From: Roridomyces roridus
Lineage: Eukaryota > Basidiomycota > Agaricomycetes > Agaricales > Mycenaceae
Length of the DNA: 64,000 nucleotides
Assembly (NCBI GenBank): GCA_029378245.1
Contig: JARKIF010000120.1
Location: 1 to 64,000 of the forward strand
Direction: 5' to 3'
Part shown: positions 1-8,833 of the stretch, piece by piece
How positions within the stretch are numbered: the first letter of the stretch is position 1
How the letters are laid out: every line of letters starts with the position of its first letter
Notes under the pieces: generated by a model
What the model was told of the DNA's origin: nothing
Database searches by the model: none
Seen by the model: only the letters and a program-made list of their open reading frames with translations
Position numbers and translations under genes: made by a program

Positions 1-224
1 TCGTTGGGCCAGACTGCGAACTGATTCCTCAGTTGGCCGAGGACTGAAAAATACATGAGATGGAAAGGTATTGAGCGCGTAAAATGGAGACCTTTTGCGA
101 GGTCATCCTGGTTCAGCGAGCGGAGACTGTTTTCCGATTTCATCTGCGCTCCGAAGATTCGGGCTTGTTCTTTGCCAGTCTTGAGCCGTTTCGACGGAGG
201 TTCTGGCATGAAAAAAGGCGCCAT
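1..224 (-). CDS. partial gene of unknown function, cut by left edge
   Basis: The N-terminal part of a leftward gene runs off position 1. The frame from an ATG at 222-224 (a second in-frame ATG is at 207-209) contains a basic KRLK stretch that resembles a nuclear localisation signal. It then meets a good intron at about 44-91 (GTCTCC donor, TTTTTCAG acceptor), and the frame continues openly to the window edge. The same frame is open without a Met for about 55 codons further upstream (to about 391), so the true start could lie in an unrecognised 5' exon. I do not recognise the family. It is divergent from the peroxiredoxin gene that starts at 545. Confidence 0.45.
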   Translation of the reverse strand, partial: MAPFFMPEPPSKRLKTGKEQARIFGAQMKSENSLRSLNQDDLAKGLHFTRSIPFHLMYFSVLGQLRNQFAVWPN

Positions 225-544
225 CACAACTCGATCACCAACTCGAAAAGGAAATGCCGTGATTTCGTTTTTCTCACTCGCTTTGACCACAACTCTGGCT
301 GACTCTGCTGAGGGCACCTCTACACACTGCTTGCCACTCTTGAAAAGCCAGTACCGGTCCCCCTCGGCATCCCGAGTGGGCCACGCGGCGATGTATCATT
401 CCGTGGGGAAGCATCATCGCGTGGGAGTTCAAATATGTGCAAGAGAATTCAAGAAGTTCTACTTATAGCACCCTTTCAACTTCCTCCGCCTCTTGCTTCA
501 TACTCCCATCTTCCCTGATACCCTCCAACTCGCTCTTTTGACCC

Positions 545-1283
545 ATGTCCCGCACTCTCATTGGCAAGGACGCTCCAGCGTTCACCCTCACGAACTACGA
601 CGGCCAGCCATTCACCGTCACCCCAGGCGCCAACGGCATTCCCATCGTATTGTTTTTCTATCCCAAGGCTGGTCAGTCAGGTTTCTCTGCACATATCGAC
701 GTGGTTCACTAAGGCTTTGTCAGGCACATATGGCTGCACCAAGGAGGCTTGTCAGTTCCGGGACGCCATTGCTGGTATGTACCCGCTTCAACTTGTTGAT
801 CCCACCCAACGCCACGTCTCTAGAAAAAGACGCCTTCAAAGGAGAGAAGGTCCAAATCATCGGCCTGAGCGCTGACTCGCCCGAAGCTCAAAAGGCCTTC
901 GTCGAAAAGAACAAGCTGACGTACCCTGTCCTGAGTGACTCGGAGGGAAAGGCGCGTGAGGCGTACAAACTCGGAAAGTCCTTTTCGGACTGGGAGGGAC
1001 TGCGCGCACGACGATCATCATCGACGGCAAAGGCGTGGTTAGGTATTTCTTTTGTTATTCCTTTCGGATCTTTCTCACTCCAACATGAAGGGATACGTTC
1101 GAGAGTACCATGCAGTTCTCCAAGCATGCGAAATTCGCTACCAGCACTCTCGCTCAACTCGAGGCAGAAGCTGCCGCGCCTGCACCTGCAGAAACAGCGC
1201 CTGCCGCGCCTGCTCCCGCAGAAACGGCACCTGTCGCCGATGCCCCCGCTGCGGCGGCTGAAGAAGCCAAACCTGCTGCTTGA
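545..1283 (+). CDS. PrxQ/BCP-type peroxiredoxin with apparent 1-bp frameshift
   Basis: Thiol peroxidase that reduces H2O2 and alkyl hydroperoxides. Four exons: 545-671, 724-774, 824-1042, 1091-1283, about 196 aa. The N-terminus (MSRTLIGKDAPAFTL) and the YGCTKEACQF motif carry the peroxidatic Cys and a second Cys five residues later, the PrxQ/bacterioferritin-comigratory-protein arrangement. Later segments GLSADSPEAQ and TIIIDGKGVVR are also typical. Exon 3 changes frame: the frame reading YKLGKS and the frame reading LFGLGGTARTT meet at about 980-985, where one C appears to be missing from a CC/TTTT run. Exon 4 ends in an Ala/Pro/Glu-rich tail, as in the nuclear Dot5-like proteins of fungi. 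As written, the frame would end early unless the base is a sequencing error. Confidence 0.85.
980..986 (+). other. apparent single-base deletion in peroxiredoxin exon 3
   Basis: Upstream codons fit frame 1 (AYKLGK) and downstream codons fit a frame that needs one additional base (SLFGLGGTART). The shift falls in the short run AAGTCCTTTTCGG. Adding one C would give the family's usual Gly-Leu segment. No splice signals are present here that could bridge it. Confidence 0.7.
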
Positions 1284-1367
1284 ATATACCTCAACGGATA
1301 GTCGACTGGATGACCATCTAATTCGTTCATTATAATACCACCTTTTTGTGTCTGACTGCGAATATAA

Positions 1368-2789
1368 TCAAGTCTCTGCAAACCACGTGGTCGTCTCACG
1401 ACGTGCTACCACCTTGCCCCCCTTGATGACTGTCCTATCGTATGAGGGACTGAGGACGGCAGCTTGGAGGTCTGGTGTATTGTGTAGAATGACGAAATCA
1501 GAAGGGTCCCCTGGCGAAATGGTCAGGCTTTGAGCGTGTTCCATCCCAATAGCCTCTTTAGACTTGAGAGTAACAGCGCGCTGTTGAACGTCTCAGCGAC
1601 AGCCCTGAGTGAAAGAGGGTACTTACCACAAGCGTCTCGATGTCCTCCGGCGTTGCCGACTGAAACAGTGCCACACCCAATGTGCACAATGAGAACGGAT
1701 CGGCGGTACCCTGGGGGGTGAACGCGTTCTGGACATTATTGACCGACATGGCCATCTCCACATGATATTTATTAGCAATATATGGCACACGAAGCGTGCT
1801 TCGGGGAGCGCCCAGCGGTGTGTCGGCCGTTGTCCTTCCGAGCATGTACATATCGCTCTGGGGGAGACCGACAAAGACGATGGGGAGGTCTCCGATCGCG
1901 GCGACGAGGCCGTGCCATTCGTTCGGGGTAAACAACTGCAGACGCGTCGCATGCCCGATAGTGATTCTTGTATCCTGCGACCAGGAGAGTCTCTTGGCCT
2001 CTTTTATGACCTCGAAGATGAGAGGCTCGGCGCTCGGATCCAAGTTGTAGTCCAGATGAAAGTCGACGTGACACGCCCGCCGTTGAGCGAGTTCCATGAC
2101 GAGCCGGATGTTGGCTTTGGCAAGTTCCAAAGTTGATTCCACGTACGGCGCAGAACCCACGACTGTTACAGCAGGATTATGCATCGCCTGTTCCAAAAGT
2201 CGGTGATTCTCCCCAGGAGCGGGACCGTCAAAGAGCGGCTCTTGTGCAAAAGCTTGTTTGGAAATTGAATATCGGAGAGAGAGACACAATTGGCAGTTTA
2301 CCAGCGACTTGGACATCGCAGATACCACGAAAGTCGTTGCTCAGCTTGAGGCCTACATCGAGACAAAGCAGTTGAACGGCGATGTCGATTTCCACGTGCG
2401 CACGCATAGAGGTCACACCACACTGTAGGCTGTCTCGGATGAGTTTATAGCCACGTCGGTAGAGGTCATCAGCGTCGAATGCAGCTTTGGCCTCGTTTGT
2501 CACTCGCAATGCCTCGGCAAAGTCCCTTGGTCAAGTCAACCCAGGCAAATCGGGACGAAAAGCAGACAGACCCAGTAACAAGGCTGCATCTGTCAAGAAC
2601 AAAGCATTTGTCGAGATGTATGTGGGAATGGCTGAGCGATGGCAAGACGAGGCTACCTTTGGCATCCAAGGCAGATTCAATTTCTGGGTCGTCTTGGGAG
2701 ACACTAGTGACACGTGAATTGTACGTTCGCACAGTCCAGCGCCCTGGTCGATTGGCAAGTCGAGCATTGGTTATCGCAAGGTTGGACAT
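1368..2789 (-). CDS. metal-dependent amidohydrolase (cytosine deaminase-like)
   Basis: Member of the amidohydrolase TIM-barrel superfamily that hydrolyses C-N bonds of nucleobases or related amides. Start chosen at MSNLAITNAR (2787-2789). The metal-site motif HIHLDK follows a short N-terminal beta domain. HVEID, VDFHLDY and IGHATRL follow in the order expected for the CodA/AtzC-like subgroup, and a C-terminal region with KGGKVVARRE rebuilds the small beta domain. Exons join through introns at about 2505-2550, 2230-2280 and 1581-1626; the last uses acceptor CAACAG. It is head-to-head with the first dienelactone hydrolase (253 bp between starts), suggesting shared control. The substrate cannot be told from sequence. 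Confidence 0.82.
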
Positions 2790-2853
2790 TGAGACTCGAG
2801 AGTTTCGTGTGTTGGTTATCGCAAGATAATGAAGATTGTCGGATTGTTGGCCA

Positions 2854-2905
2854 TTCGCGATCACGCATGTTTCGCGATCGGTGATCCGGATCCTTTCGGA
2901 TCACG
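2854..2905. promoter_or_regulatory. clustered GATC-type repeats in divergent promoter
   Basis: Between the amidohydrolase and hydrolase genes lie TTCGCGATC twice (2854-2862, 2871-2879), GATCACG twice (2859-2865, 2899-2905) and an inverted pair GTGATCCG (2881-2888) and CGGATCAC (2897-2904) with an 8-nt spacer. This looks like binding sites for a dimeric regulator; the factor is unknown. Confidence 0.5.
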
Positions 2906-2981
2906 GCTCTCGGTAGACCTCTTGACAAACTGAATTTCGATAATCACTTCGGAAAACTTGCGGACGACTTCACCCGAGCTC

Positions 2982-2993
2982 TATATATAAAAG
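2982..2993 (+). promoter_or_regulatory. TATA box of first dienelactone hydrolase
   Basis: TATATATAAAAG lies about 50 bp upstream of the ATG at 3043. This is unusually strong for this window and suggests regulated expression. Confidence 0.6.
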
Positions 2994-3042
2994 AATGCCT
3001 TGTCCAGCCGACGGAAGCAAGACACCGTGAAACCCAATCACC

Positions 3043-4039
3043 ATGAGCTGCCCAGACTGCTTTCGCGGAAACGTTCTCGATGGCGAACCTACTGGCGTTA
3101 TGCAAGACGGTGCCTACTTTGCCGCAGGACCCGCAGGCAACACCAAGCGCGCCATCATCCTGCTCACGGATATCTTCGGTCTCCCGCTGAACAACCCGAA
3201 AATCCTCGCGGACAGCTATTCGCAACATCTGCAATGCGACGTCTGGGTCCCCGACCTCTTTGAAGGTCGTCCACCCGTCACCCCTGCCCAGCTGCAGGCG
3301 CTGCCCCAGAAAGCGGGGGAAAAGCTAGGATTTTTCGGCCTAATCAAACTCGTATTCGCGGCCCTCCCGAGTTTGCCTGCCATGTACCGAACTCGGCCGC
3401 CGGTGGTAGCGCCCCGGACCGCTGTTGTATGTGTTTCACCCCCTATGCACGTTCATTCAATAAACCATACACCAGTGGATCAAGAAGCTTCAGGCGGAGA
3501 AGAAGTACGAGAAGCTGGGAACAATTGGGTATGTTATTCGGTCGTCTGGCATCCCACGCGCCTCATTCTCGAGCAGGTACTGTTTTGGCGGGGGGATTGC
3601 CCTTGAGCTAGGCTCCACGGACAAGGACCTGTTCCAGAGTATAATCCTTGCACATCCCTCGCCCCCCAAAGATGAACAAATCAAGGCAATCAAGGCGCCG
3701 ACGGCATGGTGTTGTGCTGAAGGTACTCACCTTTTCTTCCAATTCCACAAACATCTGACGGCCGTGCCAGAGGACATGGCGATCAAACCCGCGAGGCTGA
3801 ACGAAATTGAAGCCATCTATGCTGGACGCAAGGATAAACCTGATTTTGTGGACTACGAAATCAAAGTCCACAAAGGCAAGCCGACATTAACTGGGAGTGA
3901 GATGGTATTAACACATTGCGTAGGCACCACCCATGGATTTGCGGCTCGACCAAGACTTGATTATCCCGAGGTTAAGGAAGCTTTTGAGCAGGCCTTTGAG
4001 CAGTCCGTTTCCTGGTTCAATAAGACAATCCCGGCTTGA
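3043..4039 (+). CDS. dienelactone hydrolase family protein, copy 1
   Basis: Alpha/beta hydrolase of the dienelactone hydrolase (DLH) family, typically cytosolic, acting on lactones or related esters in aromatic catabolism. Starts MSCPDCFRG. The nucleophile elbow GYCFGGG supplies the catalytic Cys and THGF the catalytic His near the C-terminus. Exons: 3043-3426, 3476-3528, 3577-3722, 3771-3875, 3924-4039. Intron 2 (48 nt) is almost identical to that of copy 2. Intron 4 (3876-3923) begins GCAAG, a GC-AG intron where copy 2 has GT. Introns 2 and 4 are both multiples of three without stops, so retention would insert 16 residues. Tandem with copy 2 and divergent from the amidohydrolase. Confidence 0.9.
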
Positions 4040-4398
4040 TGATAGTCTCTTATAAACAGACGCTATAACACTTGTGTCTCATTCTTCGACGTGTTATATA
4101 GCTTGATGATACTACCTCCATAATTACCTTCTAATTGTTTTCTTTACCTGTGGGTATGAAGTCTATGCCGTTTCGTCGTCTGGAGGGCAACATGTATCGC
4201 GGCTTAAAGAGTGAACCGCGCTGCGAGCCAGGGAAGCAGCAAAGATGCGACGAAGTTGTACAGCCCTTATGTGTTCGGGATCACTTCCTGTTTCACTCCG
4301 CTGCATACTCCGCTGACAACCTACCTCTTTCGGTTGACTTGTGAACGCTTTTGCAGTCTATAAGTACAACGCTAAGTACCTGTTCCAACACACAAACC

Positions 4399-5403
4399 AT
4401 GAGCTGCCCAGATTGCTTTCGCGGAAATGTTATCGAGGGCGAACCCACCGGGGTCATGCGAGAAGACATCGGAGCGTACTTGGCCGCTGGTCCCCCAGGC
4501 AACACCAAGCGCGCCATCATCCTGTTAACGGATCTCTTTGGGCTCCAGCTGAAGAACTCGAAAATCCTCGCGGACAACTTCTCTGCACAACTACAATGCG
4601 ACGTCTGGGTCCCCGATTTCTTTAAAGGCCGCCCGATTTGCGTCCCGGAGCAGTTGACGGCAATGCCTCAGAAAGCTGGCGACAAGCTAGGGTTTTTGGG
4701 ACTGCTACAGTTGGTATGGGCTTGTCTGCCGAGTGTTTATTCCTATTGGCGAGGTCGGCCGGCGGTAGCTACTCGTCGCGCACACGTCGTATGTTATTGG
4801 TTCTCCTTCCCCGCTTTTGTTCTGAATGTGAGCAGATTATCAAGAAAATTCAAGCAGAGAAGAAGTATGAGAAGCTGGGCACCATTGGGTATGTTATTCG
4901 GTCGTCTGGCATCCCACGCGCGTCTCATTCTCGAGCAGGTATTGTTTTGGTGGTGCGATCGCCACTAATATCGGAGGCAGCGACAAGGAGCTGTTCCAGA
5001 GCATAGTTCTCGCGCATACATCTCCGACTACAGATGAACAGGTCAAAGCTATTATAGCACCGACGGCCTGGGTTAACGCTGAAGGTACTCGTATCTTTAC
5101 TTTCAGTCCGGAATTTCTAACGCCCAGTTCAGAGGACATGGCGATCCCAACTGCGAGACTGAACGAGATCGAGGCACTCTATGCCTCGCGTGCAGGGAAA
5201 CCCGACTTTGTCGAATATGCAGTGTATGTCTACAAGGGTAAGCGTATACTTGCTCCAGCAGCAACTTGACTGACCCATAGGCCACAGGCACAACTCACGG
5301 TTTCGCCTCACGACCAAACTTGAAATACCCAGAGGTAAAGGAGGGATTCGAGAAGGCTTTCAATGATAGCGTCGCGTGGTTCGAAAAAACTATTCCTGCT
5401 TGA
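4399..5403 (+). CDS. dienelactone hydrolase family protein, copy 2
   Basis: Paralogue of the preceding gene with the same five-exon layout: 4399-4788, 4836-4888, 4939-5084, 5133-5237, 5288-5403. It starts MSCPDCFRGNV, has GYCFGGA at the nucleophile Cys and GTTHGF at the catalytic His, and ends with the same FEKTIPA-like tail as copy 1. Exons differ clearly from copy 1, yet intron 2 (4889-4938) is the same sequence except for a 2-nt indel. Intron 4 uses a normal GT donor and an acceptor at CCACAG. The upstream 360 bp includes TCTATAAGTA at about 4357-4366, a weaker TATA-like element. Function as for copy 1; the substrate is unknown. Confidence 0.9.
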
Positions 5404-5470
5404 GGGATCGTCGTTACGTTATGACAGTTAGGGGCAAAATTCTAGTTATACAAAATGCTATAATGTAGAT

Positions 5471-6124
5471 TCATGAAGACGATAAGGTAGATTTGGAACA
5501 GACATGGCGTCTGCCGTTCGGTAGGCGACAGGCTCGTGAGCACCACGCTTGGCCGCAGCGCGCACAGGTGGGGAAGTTGGTACCCGTTGTCTGGCAGGTA
5601 GCGCAAGACATGTGATTTGAACACAGCCGCGAAAGGCGTTCTACAGACGCGAGAGTGGCGGGTGTAGAGTCCCTCGCACGCAGTGAGCGCTGTAGGACCG
5701 GGTGCTCGAAATCGAGGAGGGCACGGCTGGTCGGTGTACGTGGCAGATCATCGATGGGCGCAGCACGACTGATCGAAGGGATGGAGAGGGCGGTTCGCTC
5801 ACGCTCGGGACTCGGTGGTGCAGATAATGAAGTAGATAGAGGTGGGCGTTGTCGCCGACCAGACCGCGGTGTTAGAAACTGCAATGCAGCAGCCGCGGAT
5901 GGGGTTGGAGTGAATGCACCAGGCCCTGGCGGGTGGCGGACCGAGAGGTACAGGGTTGGTTCCGCCTTGACGAGGGTGATTTTGGAGCTGGAAGGCCCTG
6001 AGACACGAAGAGAGGAGGATGTTCTGCAGCGACGCAGGGTGGGGGCGTGGCCGTCTCTGGGCAGCTCGAGCACTGATTCCGCGGGAGAATAAAGCGGGCT
6101 GGTGGGATTCGATGACTCGTACAT
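5471..6124 (-). CDS. uncharacterised protein with C-terminal Cys-rich motif
   Basis: Unrecognised protein of about 217 aa if started at MYESSNPTSP (6122-6124). The frame is open back to 6232, and a 5' exon starting MEQVDLVLSR at 6291 could be spliced in. Most of the chain is low-complexity Ser/Pro/Arg-rich. The C-terminus carries CATCQTTG, then CARCGQAWCSRACRLPNG, then RRHVC, seven Cys and a His, which would suit a small zinc-binding module resembling MYND or HIT fingers. It is divergent from the PP2C gene. I cannot assign a function. Confidence 0.6.
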   Translation of the reverse strand: MYESSNPTSPLYSPAESVLELPRDGHAPTLRRCRTSSSLRVSGPSSSKITLVKAEPTLYLSVRHPPGPGAFTPTPSAAAALQFLTPRSGRRQRPPLSTSLSAPPSPERERTALSIPSISRAAPIDDLPRTPTSRALLDFEHPVLQRSLRARDSTPATLASVERLSRLCSNHMSCATCQTTGTNFPTCARCGQAWCSRACRLPNGRRHVCSKSTLSSS

Positions 6125-6615
6125 GGGTGTCGAAAGCAAAGGATAAATTTCTCCCGGGTAGATTGCACAGCTTCGGGCGTCATTCTTACCGATGCCAACT
6201 GAACGGCTGATGGCGCTGACCCGGCATTGCAATTGGACGACGACCTACAACGAGTTGGGCAACGAGATAGAACAAGATCCACTTGTTCCACCGAGGGTTC
6301 GCTAGATACGGATATCAGTACTGGGATTGATTTGCTGTGGTCCGGGCTTTGTAATTACGAGAGGACTTTCCCTCTCGCGTCCCTTACAGCTCTTCGCAGA
6401 GAGCTGTATTTCTTGGGTTCGGAATTGACTTTGCGCAGGCGGCTTTTGCGGCCGCTGTGTATTACTGAAGTCTGACGCCCATCACGTGAACACAGCGTCT
6501 CTCTTTTGACTCGCCTTGACCCTAACACACGACCTCGTCCTCCTTCTCACCTACACCACTCACGACCACCTTTAGTCTCTTCCCTGCTCTCAATTGAGCT
6601 CAGGAGCCGATAACA
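6125..6615. other. divergent upstream region, no gene called
   Basis: This is the stretch between the Cys-rich unknown and the PP2C start. It contains a perfect CACGTG at 6483-6488, and the 130 bp before the PP2C ATG are pyrimidine-rich as in fungal core promoters. A possible 5' exon of the leftward gene (up to 6291) is the only coding candidate seen. Confidence 0.4.
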
Positions 6616-8614
6616 ATGGTGAGATGACCGTCCATCCGAGACGCAGCTCCACTCAAGCACCCAACTTTTAGGGTCAAACGCTTTCTTCCCCGGGTTCGAA
6701 GAACCTTCCCTCCTTTGCCACACGATTCTCATCCGTTATCCACAGCTACCCAGAAATTTTCAGAGGAGGGCAGTAATGGTCGCTTCTGGTACGCCGTGAC
6801 CGAGATGCAGGGCTGGAGAATCAGTGAGTCCACCAATCGTGTCTGTTGCACCAGCAGCACATCCTGCGCAGAATCTTAACCTCCAAATCCAGCGATGGAG
6901 GATGCCCACGCGACTGTTCTAGACCTCGATGAGGGGAAAGACGAATCGAACACCTTTTTCGCAGTATACGATGGCCACGGTGGTGCGTCGGCCGTATCTT
7001 TTAATACCTTCATGGCCTCATGCCTTCATACAGGCGGCACGGTCGCCAAATTTGCAGGCCAAAACGTGCATAAGCGATTGCTCACGGAGGAGTCGTACAA
7101 GGAGAGCCAGTACGAGGAGGCGTTGAAGCGTGCTTTTCTTGGCACCGACGAGGATCTGCTGGCTAGTGAGTCCCGTCGTCGCCAGTCCGCCTTTTCTCTG
7201 ATCTGACGCATCGCGCGAATAGACCCCGCACATACTCGGGACCCCTCGGGCTGTACCGCCGTTGCCGCATTGGTCACCAAGGACAAGATCTATGTCGTGC
7301 GTATAGGGTACCATTCTTCTTGTCGACATCTCAACTACTTGCAGGCCAACGCCGGCGACTCTAGGTCCGTCATTAGTGTCAAGGGTGAGGTAAAACCTCT
7401 CAGTTTTGATCACAAACCCTCGAACGAAGGTAAGATACCCATCTCTGTTACCGGTCCATTTCCTCACTGCACCAAGTCGAGAAGACTCGGATATCCGGCG
7501 CTGGTGGTTACATTGAATTCGGCCGCGTTAATGGTCTGTCTTACCCTTTCCGGCTTACCTCGTGCTGATGAAACCAGGCAATCTTGCGCTATCCCGAGCT
7601 CTGGGTGATTTCGAGTTCAAGAAAAACTACAATATGCCTCCTGAGAAGCAAATCATCACCGCGGACCCGGACGTTACGTGCCACGAAATTACTGAGGAGG
7701 ATGAGTTCCTAGTTTTGGCCTGCGATGGTGCGTCGACCGCGGATTCTGTGTTTCTGGCAACTTAGACATTCCTATCAGGTATCTGGGACTGCCTGTCGTC
7801 TCAACAGGTGGTCAACTTCATTCGGTATCAGATTTCGGAAGGCAAGGACCTTACGGAAATCGGCGAGATGATGTGCGAGCATTGTCTGGCACCAGACACG
7901 TCGTCTGGAGCCGGCATTGGGTGCGACAACATGACTGTACTCATCGTCGCCCTCCTGCACGGCCGGACGAAGGAGGAATGGGTTGAATGGGTCACGGAGC
8001 GCGTCAAGACGGGCTACGGGTTCAAAACCCCGAGTGCCCTACCGCAACTCTACGCTCAGAGTCGTCTCATGTCGTTCAAAGTGCGGAGGGAGGCACAAGA
8101 GGCTCGGGATCGCGCCAGGCAAGAATCTGGAGATGATATGCCCGGCCTGAGCTTTGGTGCCGGCGGTCTGGGGCAGTTCGCTCGGGTGTTGGGCAGCACG
8201 GGCGGCATTTCCTTTCATCCCGGCTCCGCGATCATGGGCGATAATGGTCCTCTTATGTTCGGTTCTGACGACTCTGAGGACGAAGAAAGTGGGGAAGAAG
8301 ATCTTGAGGGTGGTCGCTCTTATTTCAAAGAGACCATTCTGGGTCGAGACGATGATTCGACTGATCCTATGCAAAAGCTTCAAGCTCAGTTGGACGAATA
8401 CGAGAAGGATGCCGAGGAGCCTGAAGTAGATGGACAGGGCGCGGCCGAGGTCCCGACAACACCCACGCCAGAGGAACCGCCTACGCAGAATGGCGATGCC
8501 AAGGTTCCGCCGGTCGAGCAGCTCTCATCTACGCCAGGTGGCGATGCTCCACATCCCGTTACCGCTGCTGAAGGCCTCATGGATACGAGCGAGGACCCAT
8601 TAAAGGCAACTTAG
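6616..8614 (+). CDS. PP2C-type serine/threonine phosphatase (Ptc2/3-like)
   Basis: Mg/Mn-dependent protein phosphatase, likely countering stress-kinase or checkpoint phosphorylation by analogy with Ptc2/Ptc3. Exon 1 is only the ATG (6616-6618). Exon 2 (6672-6693) gives GQTLSSP, exon 3 (6746-6823) reads [18 protein letters not shown], and exon 4 (6893-6982) gives the metal-binding YDGHGG context. Later exons carry [33 protein letters not shown] and GIGCDNMT, the complete motif order of the family. The long last exon adds a Glu/Asp-rich tail with [14 protein letters not shown], common in fungal Ptc2/3 proteins. About ten exons. Intron 2 has an unusual GTTCGA donor. Confidence is high because every PP2C motif is present. 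Confidence 0.93.
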
Positions 8615-8833
8615 CTTGGCCATGTATTTTCTCTTCCTTTGTAATTGCGTTACCACTGTTCTTTTTTCCTTTGGTTATTCTCACTTCGCTGTACTTATTT
8701 CAGCCCCGATGCTACCTTTGTATCCCTGTAAGTACACTCATGCATTGGACGGTCGCAGTTACCAATAGTACCATACACCTGGTTTCTCGCTGTAGCTATG
8801 TAGCTAGGGTCCCAACTCAATCTTTCATCTCTC

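Noticed and set aside
4040..4398. A third hydrolase fragment between the two copies
   Set aside because: The spacer shows no similarity to hydrolase exons; only promoter-like sequence is seen.
5655..6092. Rightward frame opposite the Cys-rich unknown
   Set aside because: Antisense shadow; the leftward frame has the Cys/His module and the more natural codon pattern.
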